DNA of 64,000 bases. It comes from Byssochlamys sp. IMV 00236 (lineage: Eukaryota; Ascomycota; Eurotiomycetes; Eurotiales; Thermoascaceae). The first letter of the stretch is position 1; every line of letters starts with the position of its first letter. The translations under genes and the position numbers were made by a program. Positions 10,638 through 22,462 of the stretch are shown here, one piece after another. The notes beneath the pieces were generated by a model. The model saw only the letters and a list, made by a program, of their open reading frames with translations. It had not been told where the DNA came from and did no database searches. The stretch spans positions 186,001 through 250,000 of the forward strand of contig MSJH02000819.1 of NCBI GenBank assembly GCA_001931875.2, read 5' to 3'.

Positions 10638-11330
10638 GATGATTGATCGCGAGACTCGTCTTTGTTGCTTCGGTCGGGGGGAGTATGCTGGTTGAACGCA
10701 GAAGTTCAAGGCATACGTAAACGGATGGTTCGTCAGGGAGGAGCTGGTCATGGCTCTACAAGCTGCCACTATCGACCAATGTCTTCTTGCTTCGAGACAT
10801 GGACGTCCTGGTCCTCAGGGGCTATGTTTGGCTCTCAATGTCGAGCTGCTATGTGTCAGACCGAGCACCAACACGCCTGGTGCACGGTGTATATATGTGG
10901 ACGTATGTGGACGGCGGGATGGGACGACCTTGCATGGAACGATGGGGTTCAGTGGCGTTATTTCTTTACTTGTACTTCGGGTGTATGGAGTTGTGTGTGC
11001 TCTCCCAACTTTGTCTGTTGCTGGGATTATCTATGTACACTATAGTCACCCCCACCGGCTTAAATATTTTGGTGTCATGCCTAAAAAGGTATCAAATAAA
11101 CCCCCTTCCATTGAGAAAATAGTTCCTTCGCCCTCAAAAAAAAGATATATCCTTATACATGATGGGTAGGTACATCCTGCCTTGCGCCTCAAACTCCACT
11201 GTTCCTGCTTCTGGTTTCAATTCATAACCCAGCAATCCAGTCCCGATCAGTCCAAGTGTGCTCGTTCGAAGAAGAAAAAAGACCCGGGGAGGTTTGGATG
11301 TGCGCCAAAAGAAGATGTTCTAAACGGAAA
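10638..11330. other. Intergenic between CMC1 and TAF9 3' ends
   Basis: Convergent 3' regions. Several overlapping frames (10662-11169) are open by chance in this GT-rich stretch; none has domain features. A run of a's (caaaaaaaagata, about 11136) could belong to a 3' untranslated region. Confidence 0.5.
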
Positions 11331-12179
11331 TCAAACGTCCGTCATGGTCTTATCTTCCTCTCCACCTTCGCCCATGGCCGTGTCTTCTCCGAAAATGTCC
11401 TCCATCTTGCCATCGCCTTCGTCTTCCCCTTCACCCTCTTCTCCCTCTCTCTCAGCAGCATTCGCTTCCGCGTTCTGGGCCGCTGTTGCTTCTTCCACCT
11501 CCTCTTCTCCTTCGCTTTCCCATGAATCCTTCAAGTTCCATGCCGTGCCCGACAGACAGAACCTCTCAGGTGGCAACCTCATTCCACCCATCATGACGCT
11601 CGAATAGGCGTTCTGCCGATTTGCGGTAGCATTTGTATCATATCCTCTCTGTGCGCCGGGAAGCGCGATCCGATTCCTCTCCGCTGCGACGTCCATGAGG
11701 AACTCCTTCGGTAGCGCCGGTTGAAATTGATAGTGTAATCGGGAGGCGATGCTCAGTCGCAGTGCAGGTAGAGAGACGGACTGGATCTCCGCGCCAGCAC
11801 GGGGTGCCGCTCCAGAACCCGATTCTCCCGGCGCCGTGATGGCACCCGCATATCCTTCGGTAGCTAGGTGGACTGCATCTTGCAGCACACTGGAGGTATA
11901 ACGGTATGCGAAATCGAGGAGCTGGAGCGGGACCCGTTCCTGGTATGCCGTTACTCCTTGGGATGCAAGCAACATGTGGATGAGTCGCGCATCCCGTGGC
12001 CGGCGCGATTTTCCCGTATCCTGTAGGGAAGTTGCCGGTACCTGCGCTGGCTGGCCCATAGACTGACTAGATGAGGCTGTCGCGTTGGCTTGTGAAGTGG
12101 CGTTGGTTGGAGGGTCAGCAGGCGGCGTCAACGGTTGTGTCGCTGGACCCGATCCTTGTGTTTGACTGGGAGAAGCCAT
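11331..12179 (-). CDS. TAF9: TFIID/SAGA subunit TAF9
   Basis: A 282-aa single-exon protein. The frame opens further upstream from a TTG, but the first ATG, giving MASPSQTQG, is the sensible start. A Pro/Thr/Gln/Ser-rich N-terminal tail of about 55 residues precedes a histone-fold region (about 60-150) with RRPRDARLIHMLLASQGV, YQERVPLQLLDFAYRY and VLQDAVHLA, the typical TAF9 H3-like fold. TAF9 pairs with TAF6 in TFIID and SAGA. The C-terminal third is strongly acidic (EEEVEEA, EGEEGEGEDEGDGK). A fungal-specific insertion rich in Gly/Ala interrupts the end of the fold. Nuclear. No intron or defect is seen. Confidence 0.9.
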   Translation of the reverse strand: MASPSQTQGSGPATQPLTPPADPPTNATSQANATASSSQSMGQPAQVPATSLQDTGKSRRPRDARLIHMLLASQGVTAYQERVPLQLLDFAYRYTSSVLQDAVHLATEGYAGAITAPGESGSGAAPRAGAEIQSVSLPALRLSIASRLHYQFQPALPKEFLMDVAAERNRIALPGAQRGYDTNATANRQNAYSSVMMGGMRLPPERFCLSGTAWNLKDSWESEGEEEVEEATAAQNAEANAAEREGEEGEGEDEGDGKMEDIFGEDTAMGEGGEEDKTMTDV

Positions 12180-12827
12180 CTTGGGCAGAGAAAGGGGGCT
12201 GCAGGTGCCGAATTGAGGTCTCAAATATATCAGAGAAGCGACAGGTTATCGATACCGCATGGCGCTGCGACGACGCGCGCAAGGGTTAATGAGTCTCGTC
12301 CAGCGTAAATAGAGGAGAGACGGCGAAAGTGCGTCAATGAGAGAATATACCTCCGCTGATTTAGACTGAAGGCCTGCTATGTTAGTGTTCCTCCGGACAG
12401 TCTGCGCTATTATTCGGATCAAAGAGCTGGTGTTCACTGAAAGTCGGAGAGAGCTCGCCGTCAATCCGCTATTCCACTTTGGGAAACTACATCTCTCTGC
12501 CCGCGCAATAATAATAATAATAACAGATAATAATAATAAATGAATAGAAATAAATAATATCGTTTAAAAATCTGCGAATTGCTCATTCTAGCCTCACCCA
12601 CACATTGCTGCTTTATCAGGGTGAGCTGGGTGAGTCAGGTGATCTCCTCACCAACCTCATTTACACCTACTCAGCCTACGGTCAACTACACTCCCTCAAT
12701 TAACTAGCTCACTTGCACCGTGTCCTGGGCCTGTTGACGTCCAACTTCTTGAAATGAAGACGATTTAGGGAATTTTGTTGATTACAGAGATGTGGAGATG
12801 TCCACCCGAATATAAACTCTCTGCAAA
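12180..12827. other. Divergent intergenic region with ATA/AAT microsatellite
   Basis: The region holds the TAF9 promoter and that of the damaged kinase-fold gene. It contains the triplet repeat at 12508-12540. No coding frame with family features is visible. Confidence 0.5.
12508..12540. repeat. Interrupted (ATA)n microsatellite
   Basis: Two runs of the ATA/TAA triplet, about five and four units, are separated by cagat. This is a simple-sequence repeat in the intergenic spacer. Confidence 0.8.
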
Positions 12828-14752
12828 ATGCTCGCCGTGCTCACCATGCTGGGAGCTACTGTCCGAAAGAATTGTCACTTGTTTCATTTCACCCATCAGT
12901 TAGATCTATTTCTCCTTCCCATCCCCCAGAAGTCCTTCAATTCATTATCAACTCACTTTATACGCCGGCGGAGGACCTGCTCTTTCCAAACCAGCTCATC
13001 CTCAAGGTGTTTATCAACCACGGTTACTCCCGCGAACTCGACACCCAGACAAGATTTGTTTTCTTACACATCTGGGCGCTATCTCTACAATGAGAATCTC
13101 CGTTTTGCAGAACGATATGTCGAATTCAATGTTGAAGCGCTCAAAACCATCGCGGCTAGAAGTGTTGGTCGGAAAAAAGTCGCTCATATCAGAAAGCTCG
13201 CGGAGGGTGGTTTCAATAGGGTTTTTCTTCTTACCATGGAAGACGGACTTGAGGTTATAGCCAAAATCCCGTATCTACTTACTGTTCCAAAAACTTTCAC
13301 GACTGAAAGTGAGGTTGCGACTCTGGATTTCTTACATTCGAGAGGGATCCCAGTCCCCCGGGTTTATACTTATTCTTCAAAATCCGACAACCCAGTAGGT
13401 ACTGAATACATAATAATGCAGAAAGCCCCTGGGAGGCCGTTGGAGGAGCGTTGGTTTGATCTTACGCCTCAAGAACGCGTTCGTTTGGTAATGAGTTACG
13501 TTGAAATCGAGCGAAAACTTTTCTCCATTCCTTTCGGATCCTATGGCAGCTTATACTATAGGGACAGCTTACCCTCACACGCCCGAGCCGACCTTTATGC
13601 GTCGCCACATGGAGCATATGAGGGTGATGATGAAAACCGGTTTTGCATTGGGCCTTCTGCAGACTACATGTTCTGGCGAGGCAAACGCGCACTATTCGAA
13701 GTGGACCGTGGACCTTGTCAGTACTCTTTTTACAGAATAGTTAAAGGGGCTGAGAATTACTAACCGTGCGTAGGGAAAGACCCTCGCGACTATGTTCGTT
13801 CCATCGGTCAACGGGAATTAGAATGGACTCGCAAATTCGGGAAACCGCAACAGAATGACTTTCCTCATAACAATTTCCTTAAAGGAGACATCTCCCCTAC
13901 AGGTTATATCGACCTACTAGAACAGTATATCTCTCTGTCACCTTATATCTTGCAGACCGTGAGAATTCCTTGAACAAGCCTACCTTGCGCCATCCAGGTA
14001 AAGTTTCAATAGAATTTACTCGACCTAGCCGCTGATAATGGTCAGATCTTAACCCGCCCAACGTTTTCATATCGGACTCTTGTGAAGTTTCATGCATTGT
14101 TGATTGGCAGCATTCGTCTATCCTTCCATTACTGCTTACCGCCGGTAACCCACCACTATTCGAAAATCCTGATTCCGAGCCTCCCAAAGGCCTTGAGAAA
14201 CCGTGCCTTCCAGAAGATTATGCGTCATTGAGTCCAGAAGAGAAATCTCACGCCAATGAACTCCATCGACGAAGGGCGCTATTCTATTTGTACATGGTTT
14301 TCAATGGTAGGGATAACAAAGCTCATCTCGATGCACTTCGTTACCCGCTTTTGTTGCTCCGACAACATGCAGTAGACAGCGCTGGCCGGCAATGAAGCGG
14401 CAATATAATTACGCTAAAAGGAGCACTCCTTAGACTTGCGACTCACTGGGGCCAGCTCGTAGACGGAAACCAGGAGCAAATTCAATGCCCAGTTCATTTC
14501 GACCCGAAGGAAGCAGAGGAGTTCTTTCTTATTGAGGATAACTGGTTCACAGCAACCATCTTACTCGAGCATTGGCGATCTATCTTGGACGATCTTGACC
14601 AAGAGGGATGGATTAGACATGAATCATACGAAGATGTCGTGGAAAAAAATCACCAACTTAAGAAAGAGTGGTTAGCTGCAGCAGACGATGAAGACGACTT
14701 GATCTCAGTTGATCGGTTCTGGCCATTTCAAGATCATGAAGAGCTCGATTAA
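12828..14752 (+). pseudogene. Broken aminoglycoside-phosphotransferase-fold kinase (mitochondrial AIM9-like family)
   Basis: Exons 12828-13716, 13774-13997 and 14046-14752 would encode a kinase-fold protein of about 585 residues. A Ser/Arg-rich N-terminus (about residues 1-65) looks like a mitochondrial presequence. The body has DLFSYTSGRYLYNE, KLAEGGFNRVF, the VIAKIPY lysine, the catalytic-loop region LRHPDLNPPNVFIS and IVDWQHS. Two lesions interrupt it. Near 13949-13955 the frame of LLEQYISLSPYIL must change by one base to continue into NSLNKPTLRHPD. At 14393-14395 a TGA replaces the Trp expected after AGRQ; the frame stays open for a further 118 codons of family-like sequence to the TAA at 14750. 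A 53-nt intron at 13903-13955 would also restore frame, but would remove conserved residues and cannot cure the TGA. A recent pseudogene is likeliest; base errors are the alternative. Confidence 0.75.
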
Positions 14753-15264
14753 CCCTCACCTTGATCGCGCGACTTCAAAGCAGCGATGCTCACCTACTGA
14801 AACAAGAAGGGGCAAGCGCCAGGGTGCTCGTAAATTTTTGATCGGTAGAAACAATATCTAAGACCACCTGGAGTCATAATGTATCATTGGTGAAGTTGAC
14901 GTGTTTAATGTGCATCTTTGGTCTTTTCTTTTTGGAGGGCCTCATTTATACATGATACATGCCCGTTCATATTGTTGCTCATAATCCAGAACCCAAACAC
15001 CAGTCACGCTCACAAGATGCATTCAAATCCAAATTCAGGAACAGGCAGTGTAAATAATTGTATGTAAACGCCGGCTATGCAATCATCAGGGCAACTTCCT
15101 GATACTAGGCGTTGACAGAAATATGCAGAAATGTAAGCAGTGTCTCGAAACCCAAAGTAGAAGCACGCGGCCATGTACAAATCCGACACAGGCACGCATC
15201 ATTGAAGACTGTTGAGACTGCTTGGGGTATAAGTCTGGTGGGAAATAAATCCACGTAGGAAAGG
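14753..15264. other. Intergenic between convergent 3' ends
   Basis: The 512-bp spacer lies between the broken kinase gene and the lipin gene. Nothing beyond presumed 3' untranslated sequence is seen. Confidence 0.5.
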
Positions 15265-17746
15265 CTAGCGGAGAGGGAGGTTAACATGAGATGCATGCTT
15301 GACAGACGTGTTAAGCGTAACACCGCCATCACCAGTCATGTCTTCATCCTCCGATTCCTCTTCCGCATCTGTGTCATAAACGTCTTCATCTGCAACCGAT
15401 CCGGCAAACTGGGAGTCATCGAGAGATGGCCGCGACACGTAACTCTCACCGCCATCCTCGGCCCGTTCTTCATCTTCCATGTCACTTGCTTCTTCCTCGT
15501 ATTCGTCCTCTTCTTCTTCCTCAAGCTCATCCTCCTCATCCTCAGTGTCCGTTGAGGAGAAATCTTCGAGTTCGGGGGGAGGTTCACGCCAGTAGGTGAA
15601 ATCTGTACATTCCTCTCCACCTTCCTGGACAAGCATGGTGACCGGAGGGAAGAAGTGATCGACCAGCTCTCTCATTGTGACATAACTGCTCTTGTACTTG
15701 TTTAAACTGAGGAGGTCGAGGGAAACTTCTGCATTAGAGTTGATAGTGAAAATTCTGCTTGACGGAATGTTCACAGATCGGTAACTCAAAGCGTCCGTGA
15801 GTCGGTTTCCAAATCCTGCATAGAAAGGATTCCGTTTCCCCGGGAACAAACTGAGGATATCTCGGAGACAGGCCATCTTGAAGACCTCGGGCTTCCTCAG
15901 GTAGATCTCACGTCTCAACGCTGCAATTGTCCGATCAGGGCTCATGATGACAGGGCCTTTCGGCAGTCGATACCCTTCCTGGCAAACGCCGTTAAGATAG
16001 GTTCGTGTTATATCTGCCTGTCCGGTGGACCGACTGGTGAGATACATGATGTTGTACCCGTTGTTGACAATATCGGTGTACAGCTTTGCGACACCCAGAT
16101 GGGTCCAGTCGCGTCCGATCATGTTCAAAACGTGCCCTAGGGCATCGGACCTGCCAGTAACAGTTAGTAGAGAAGGGAAAGCGATTTTGTAACGCAAGTC
16201 ACTCACTTCGTAATTGTACCATCAATATCGGAGATGACGATTGGTGTCTTGTAGCTCCAGAGATACATGGTCGCAGGGCAGATAGCCTTGTTGACACTGA
16301 ATGATATGGGGTTGGCACCTGGCTTGAGATCCAAGGCCTTCAGTTGATCGCTGGTGAGACGTAAGGTCTTTGCATAGTTGCGATTCTGCTCCCCCGCAGA
16401 GGGGTCCTGTGTGGGGGTATGAGGGGGGGTTGGAAATCCAGGCTGGACGTCCGACTGGGTACGATGATGTCTCGTCGTAGGTGCAGGATCCGTGAGGCTC
16501 CTATCACTGTCACTGTGATATCCTGGATCCGACACGGCGTCATCGCTCATTCCCGCGCTCGACCGGAACGGTCCCATAGTGGCCTGACGCGTGGCCGCCT
16601 GTCTCGCTTCTTTTGCTTCTTCGCTGCTGTAGATCCACAGGTTGCCCTTCTCATCTGCCCCAATAAGAGCACCAATATCATAGTTCCCCTCCAGCTCCTC
16701 TGCAAGGATCTTGCGCGCAATGATCTCCGCTCGGAGGGCATCCTCCTCACTGCTCTTGTATCCGGTCATGTCGAGCATCAGATCACCTGTTTCCGTGACA
16801 TGGGTGGGTATGTTTGACGTCGATAGTTTCTTTGACAGGGCCATTGCTCGCGAAAAGGCCTCCTTGGCTGACAAAGGCGGAGGACTCTGGGAGCGGATGG
16901 ACCGAGGAGAGCCCTCCTCAGCGTCCTCTTCCCTCTGAAAGGTTCCGTGGACGCTAGCATCTTGCAAGGAAGTCGTCGCCGTAAGAACATCCTCGGACAT
17001 CGCACGCCTAGTGGGTTGAATAGCGTCTTCCCCCAATGTAGTAGAACGAGTCCTACCCGAAACAGCGGCGTCTGGTGATGCTGACGGAGGCGTAACCAGG
17101 CCTACTAACGGTTAGACCAAAAAATCAGAAAGGCACGCATCCCATGGACAAACTTACCTATATCAGTAGACGCCCGCATACTGCCCGATAGATGCGGAGG
17201 CATTCCGAGGGCCCTCTTCGAATCGATCTTACCCAGACTGGTACTTGATTTGTCCAGGTCCAGGAATTCGGGCTCCTGGAGTGAGGATGATTCTCCAGCT
17301 TGTGGCTTGGGACTCCCTGTGGGAGATACCAGAGGGGACGTCTGCAACGATTCGGGTACGTCATCCTTTGTTTCGAATACGAAGAAGGCCTCTCCCCCTT
17401 CTCCCAATTTCATGGCATAATTTTGTCTGACTCCATTGACACGGAACTCGACCTGAGAATGTTGTCAGCCATGCTAAGGCCAGAAGACAACCTATCTAAC
17501 CGTACCTTTTTCTCGTAGGGCCGCAGTAACGAGAACTTGCCGAAGCGAACGTGGAACGGCGAACAAGCCAACGTCCCTATCGCAAGTCAGTACCTATCCT
17601 ATTCCAGCAACGTGGCTTTGATCGTGATGTTGCCTACCATCTTCCTGCTCGATGACTATCACGTCAATGGCTCCGCTCAAGGTGGCTGGATTGATCGAGT
17701 TCCAGGTCTTGGACACAGAGCCACTGATACTCCGCACGTACTGCAT
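15265..17746 (-). CDS. PAH1: Lipin-type phosphatidate phosphatase (Pah1/Smp2/Ned1)
   Basis: A 751-aa protein is encoded in five exons: 17746-17638, 17576-17506, 17452-17158, 17101-16207 and 16150-15265. It dephosphorylates phosphatidic acid to diacylglycerol, controlling storage-lipid synthesis and nuclear-membrane growth. The N-LIP domain (about residues 1-105) starts MQYVRSISGSVSKTWNSINP and includes FHVRFGKFSLLRP, the amphipathic helix and core needed for membrane action. The C-LIP catalytic domain carries DIDGT at residues 450-454 (the DxDxT motif) and later FKMACLRDI and FYAGFGNR. A Ser/Thr/Pro-rich linker of about 300 residues offers many Ser-Pro sites, where yeast Pah1 is held inactive by CDK phosphorylation. 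The tail is strongly acidic. The first two introns fall inside N-LIP. It is head to head with the FN3 protein gene. Confidence 0.94.
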
Positions 17747-18438
17747 CCTGAGACAGACGAACGGTTGGCACCGTTAACACACTGGAATCAGGACCAACAG
17801 AGTATCTGATCGAAAAGATGTCGCCCGGAATCGATGGTCAGAAGGATATCTAGTAGTAGAGGAAACGAGCGGAAGTGGATGAGGCAGCCGACAAGGGCGC
17901 ATGTGACACTATCGGACGGAGATCGACGGCTGTCTCATAGCCAAACAGCCAGCAGGGTTAAAACCAGGCTGGAAGGATGGCGATAGATCGAAGAAAGGAA
18001 GAATAGATAGTAGGACAAAGAATGAATGGTTGGGGATGGGCAATAATAGTAGTAGTTGGAACTCCCCGCAATATGAGACTGACGGCGTTGACGACTGACT
18101 TGGAGCTGTTGGGTTCGTCGCTTCCCTCAACGCCCAACGCCCTCCGCGCCTTCCTGCCTCGGCGACTGCCATTCTCGGCGGGGCAGCCGGGGACCGCGCT
18201 AGGCCCAGACGGGCTAGCACGTGACGTCGATCTGCCCGCCCCGGATCCGCCCGGAGAAAGAGAAAATCCGCTGGTCCCGTGACCGACAAGCCCGCCCGCC
18301 AAGCCTTTCCTTCTCTCTGGCGGCGCAACAGCCAGAAGCACCAAGTCCAAAGCCGAGCGGAGGAAGCGCATTCCTCTGGCGCAAACACTCTTCACCCTGG
18401 CTGCAATCCACCTGGACGGATGGACCCTCGACGCTGGG
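17747..18438. other. Divergent promoter region, lipin / FN3 protein
   Basis: The 692-bp GC-rich spacer supplies both promoters. The frame of the FN3 protein is open upstream to a TGA near 18280 but contains no ATG, so I leave that part as leader. Antisense frames at 17909-18470 are Arg/Ser/Pro-rich and look like chance. Confidence 0.5.
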
Positions 18439-21400
18439 ATGTATGAGCCGCTGTATCTGTCCTTTGACACCTATCCCAGCGTGGTCCCGCGTGTGAGGGT
18501 GCGAGGTGTCATGGCTCTTTTCCTGGCGGCTACTATCCTGTGGGCGCTGGTCTGGTGAGTTGCTCGACTGCTCGACTGCTCGACTGCTCGACTACTTGAC
18601 ATGGAGCAGACGTGCTAACCCTACCATCTTAGGCTGCTCTACCGGGCCTGGCAGGTCTGTCAGACCTCGAATGAGGTCCTCGTCGACAAGCTGGGTCTGG
18701 ATATCCCACCGGCCCCGGAAGTAACGCTCGAAGAGATTTCCGCCCGTGAGATACGAATTGCCTGGAAACAGCCCGATTTTCATAACTCGATACACAAGCA
18801 CATCATTCAAATCAATGGGGCCAAAGGTGAGAGCACGAAAATTCAGATAGCATGGGAATCATCAGCAGCTGACCGCAAGCAGCGGGAGAGACCAAAAGAG
18901 CGGAGACGGTCGTGACGATATCGAACCTGATACCCGGAAATATTTACCACATTTGCGTCTTTGCAGTCAGCGCAGCGAATTTTCAGACCGCGAGCGCCAT
19001 CCTTCATGTCCGCACGAAGCCGGTGCCTCTGTCGCAGAGAGAACAAAATGGTACTACGGGAGGCCCGACAATCCGAGCGGCGATCCCCAGATCGACTGCG
19101 GCCTTGGCTGCACCTTCTGCGCCCGTTATGTCACGCGAACACAGTGGTGGTCTACAGTCAAAACGCATTGCTGGTGGACGGAAGCTCTCACCCGCAGCTA
19201 CGAGCGCCGATACGGCCCATGTTCAAGCGGATGACCTGCAGAGGACCCCGGCAAACGATGATACCGACGAGACCCTTGAACAGCTCGCGGAACGGCTGAA
19301 GACTCTACAGCATGAGAACGAAAATCTAGAAAAACAGATTGCCGACGAGGAAGAGGAACACACGGCGTCGTTGAAAGAACTTGAAAGGCAGAGGGACGAG
19401 TTGAAACAGCGGGTGAAAGAGAAGGACGAGGCTAGTGGTGATCTCAAGAAGCACGTCAACAAACTCGAGAGCGTAAACCGCACCGTCCAGAGCGAAAAGA
19501 CCAAGCGTGAGCGGTTATTGCAGCAGAAAGAAGCGGAGCGCAAGAAACGCAAGGACGACATCGTCAGGTGGCAAGAACAGATGGTGCAAATGGGCAAGGA
19601 TATCAACCGTGCTAGGGAAGACAAGTCTCGTGTGGAAGAGGCAGCTGCTAAACGGGCTTCTGAAATTCGGGGAAAGATCTCCAACGAGCATACGGAAATG
19701 AAGGGACTCGACGACGAGATACAGGAGAAGGGTGGTCGGATTAAGAAGCTAGAGGAAGAGAGAAAGAAGCTCCAGGGTGGTGATAGTGAGGACGGAAAGG
19801 AATTGGACCGCATCGACACTGAACGCGCACGGCAATGGGAGATCAGGCTGGGCAATCTTCATGCGCGATACGCCGCTCTGGTCAGCCTCCATGCTCAGGT
19901 AAGACTTCGATTCTTTCACTTCCGTAAGGAGCTCTGCTGACCCCTCCAAGGCCCAGCAACAATATCAGGAAGCCCAGGAGCGCCTGAAATGGCTGACAAG
20001 CCAACGACCTAGCGGCTCCGTTCCTTTCGCTCCTTTGCCGCCACTGGAATTAGATATGTCCCACGCTGCTGCTATGCGTCGTCCACGCCATCGCAGCTCG
20101 CTTAAGAGCAATGTTTCATCTCCAGTGACCTTCCCGGCCCTCGATCCATCTTTCTCGAGCGCAGTCAATTACCATCCTCCCACGACGAGCTCGCCTACCT
20201 TCCCTCCCAGCTCTGCATTCTTCAACATCAACAATGGAATGACTATCTCTGGTCTGACTGACCAGTCGGATACCGTTCGTGCAGATTCAGATATATCGCT
20301 TAGCAACCCACCCATGAGCCCTCGTGCCGATGCCTTGCTGCCATCGGATCTTCTAGGGGATGAAGAGTCCCCAGAACTTCTCGGTGAACCAAAGCATCCC
20401 CGTTTCCCGGACATTGAGCCCGTCGGATCTCACTTAGAGGATACGCATAGAAGATCTCCTTCGTCGGGTTCTACAGAGGATAAGCCTGCGGTAATGTTCC
20501 CTAGTTCACATGAAAACCTGGATGGCTCCCATGAGAACGATGGTCAACCCAGCACAGATGCTGAGGACGGGCCTCATGCTGGCGTGCAGAGCGCTTCGCG
20601 TAGGCTCTCCGGGTTGTTCGGGTTCCATCGCCAGCGTGGAAAGACGTTGGCAGATGGGCCACCTGCACTTGGGAGTCTGAAACAAGGTCAAAGTCAGTCG
20701 TTCCCCCGAGACGTGGATGAGATAGATCCTATCGGGTCTAGACGCCGCAGATTGAGCTACACAGGTAACTGGCCGAATCCAATCTCTCTGCTTCCCCGGA
20801 GTAGCACGGCAAACGTTACCGCGGACAGTTCGTCAGACTATCTGCCTTCCCGCCGGGCTGCGTTCACGAATCTCTTCTCTTCCTCCGGCAAACTAGGAGC
20901 AGGTGAACGCTCTGATGCCAACACTGGATACAACCAATTCAGTCCCACTCACGATCCAATTGACCCGTCCTCTATTCTTGGAACTGTGCGACGCGGGTCC
21001 TTGTCCCCTCGACCATCCTCCACATTCTCGTTCGACAACCAGTTCCCGCACCCATCAACAGATAATAGACATTTTGGCTGGCCCACTACGGAGAAAGTCA
21101 GTCACAGAATAAGCCCTCTCGGTTTCGGATGGGCATCACCTACGACGTGGTCGAGGACACAGTCTCGGAGACCTTCCACTCAGTATGGTTCTTCGAGTCA
21201 GCTACCCCTGAGTCTCACAGGGGAACCCGATTTCTTACAGAGCTCTTTTGACAAACATCGTCCTTTGCAGGCGCCTATTGGGACTCGACCGTCATCCTCT
21301 CATAGACCGGTCACTCCGAAGCTGAACCCAGCGGCGCCGTCCTTCAAAACACTTTTCAGCAAAAGATCGGATAAAGAAAAGGACAAGGATCCTGCTCCAG

Positions 21401-21876
21401 AGGTACCTGTCGATTTCAACCTGGATGATGGATCTCCTTCAGAACCTCGCCGTTCGAGAGATGGCCGATCAATAGCCAACTCCGCGACTGAATCTTATGA
21501 GTCCCTTGAGCGCACGCCGTCGGGGACTCCGTCTGATACGACGAATTCGAAAGAATCCTTTATCCAGAAGATCACGCGGAAAAGCAGCTCCAGCAAGTTC
21601 AATCTCTCGTGGAAAGACCGCTCCGGTCTCTTCTCGAAGAAGGGCGATACCTCTCAAGGTGACATTGATGAGGATGCTGGCAGCGAGGCCCAGCTTGGGA
21701 AGAGCGTTGACAGCATATCCTCTAGCATCCATTCAGTCGACAAGTCTTCCAGGAGCAGCCTGGGCTTTTTTAGCAGAAAGTCCAAGAAACCCGAAAAGTC
21801 TGTCGGCGAGGAGGGTGAGAAGACGGGAGAGACGGGCGATGAGACATATGTCGAGGAGCTGTCGACATCTGCGTAG
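18439..21876 (+). CDS. Fibronectin type III / coiled-coil membrane protein, function unknown
   Basis: A 1083-aa protein is encoded in four exons: 18439-18554, 18633-18826, 18883-19898 and 19951-21876. An N-terminal membrane anchor (VMALFLAATILWALVWWLLYR, about residues 25-45) is followed by an FN3-like domain (about 65-150: PPAPEVTLEEISAREIRIAW to ASAILHVRTKP). A long Glu/Lys/Arg coiled coil (about 225-440) is split by intron 3 and trails into HAQAQQQYQEAQERLKWL. A Ser/Pro-rich, probably disordered half of about 600 residues ends in basic and acidic Lys/Ser stretches. The acceptor at 18883 has an alternative three bases upstream (NAGNAG), which would add one Ala. The pattern suggests a membrane-tethered scaffold of the ER or cell cortex, but no function can be assigned. 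Proteins of this layout are annotated in Aspergillus only as FN3 domain proteins. Confidence 0.8.
18562..18593 (+). repeat. (GCTCGACT)x4 minisatellite inside an intron
   Basis: Four perfect copies of an 8-nt unit lie inside intron 1 (18555-18632) of the FN3 protein gene, directly after the donor site. The branch-point-like gctaacc and acceptor are unaffected. Confidence 0.9.
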
Positions 21877-22462
21877 GTGGGCGAGGATCGTCTGCCTAAC
21901 TCAGTACTTTGCATCTGTAGGAGTCTCGATCAGCATTTGTTTGCCGGTGTTCTTAGTGTCCTTTGTCAGGCAATTAGCATTTAGCACGGTTGCATGGAAA
22001 CGAATTTGAGGTTCTCATTTCCTGCCAAGCTTCTGTAAGCCTCGTAGGGAGCATACGATATGGCTGTTCCACTGCATTAATCGTACGAGTCTTCATCGTC
22101 AGAAAAGATTCGTAATTTCAACTCCTTGTTCACCCCGCGCTTAGAAATACGACGTGCTGGTGTGGCTTCTTTATGAACTGAACATCTTACACATTACACG
22201 AGTAGACTCTTTCGTCTTCAGTCATCGTATAGAATTAATTTGCAGGAGATGTCCACTTAGCTTTGGTGCGTTTGACATCTATATAATGCATCTATGGTGG
22301 CGCCGAGGTGGGAAGCGAGGATACTTAAGTATTCCACCACGAATCCCGCGCGAGTCACTACTTAGCCACATCCACCCAGCATCAAATCGTATCGCATACT
22401 CTACAGAGCCTGCATCCAATCCTCTATGTCATTCAACGATGCATAGAAATCAGTAAACAAAC
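21877..22462. other. Intergenic upstream of THG1
   Basis: This holds the FN3 gene 3' region and the THG1 promoter. The 22154-22456 frame has no recognisable features. Confidence 0.5.

Noticed and set aside
10662..11169. Three overlapping frames after CMC1
   Set aside because: No domains, all three plus-strand frames are open at once, and the location is a convergent 3' region.
12034..12224. Longer TAF9 start at 12224
   Set aside because: That codon is TTG; the first ATG at 12179 gives a normal N-terminus.
14360..14440. Intron that would skip the TGA in the kinase-fold gene
   Set aside because: Using the donor at 14371 with either downstream AG puts the conserved C-terminal sequence out of frame.
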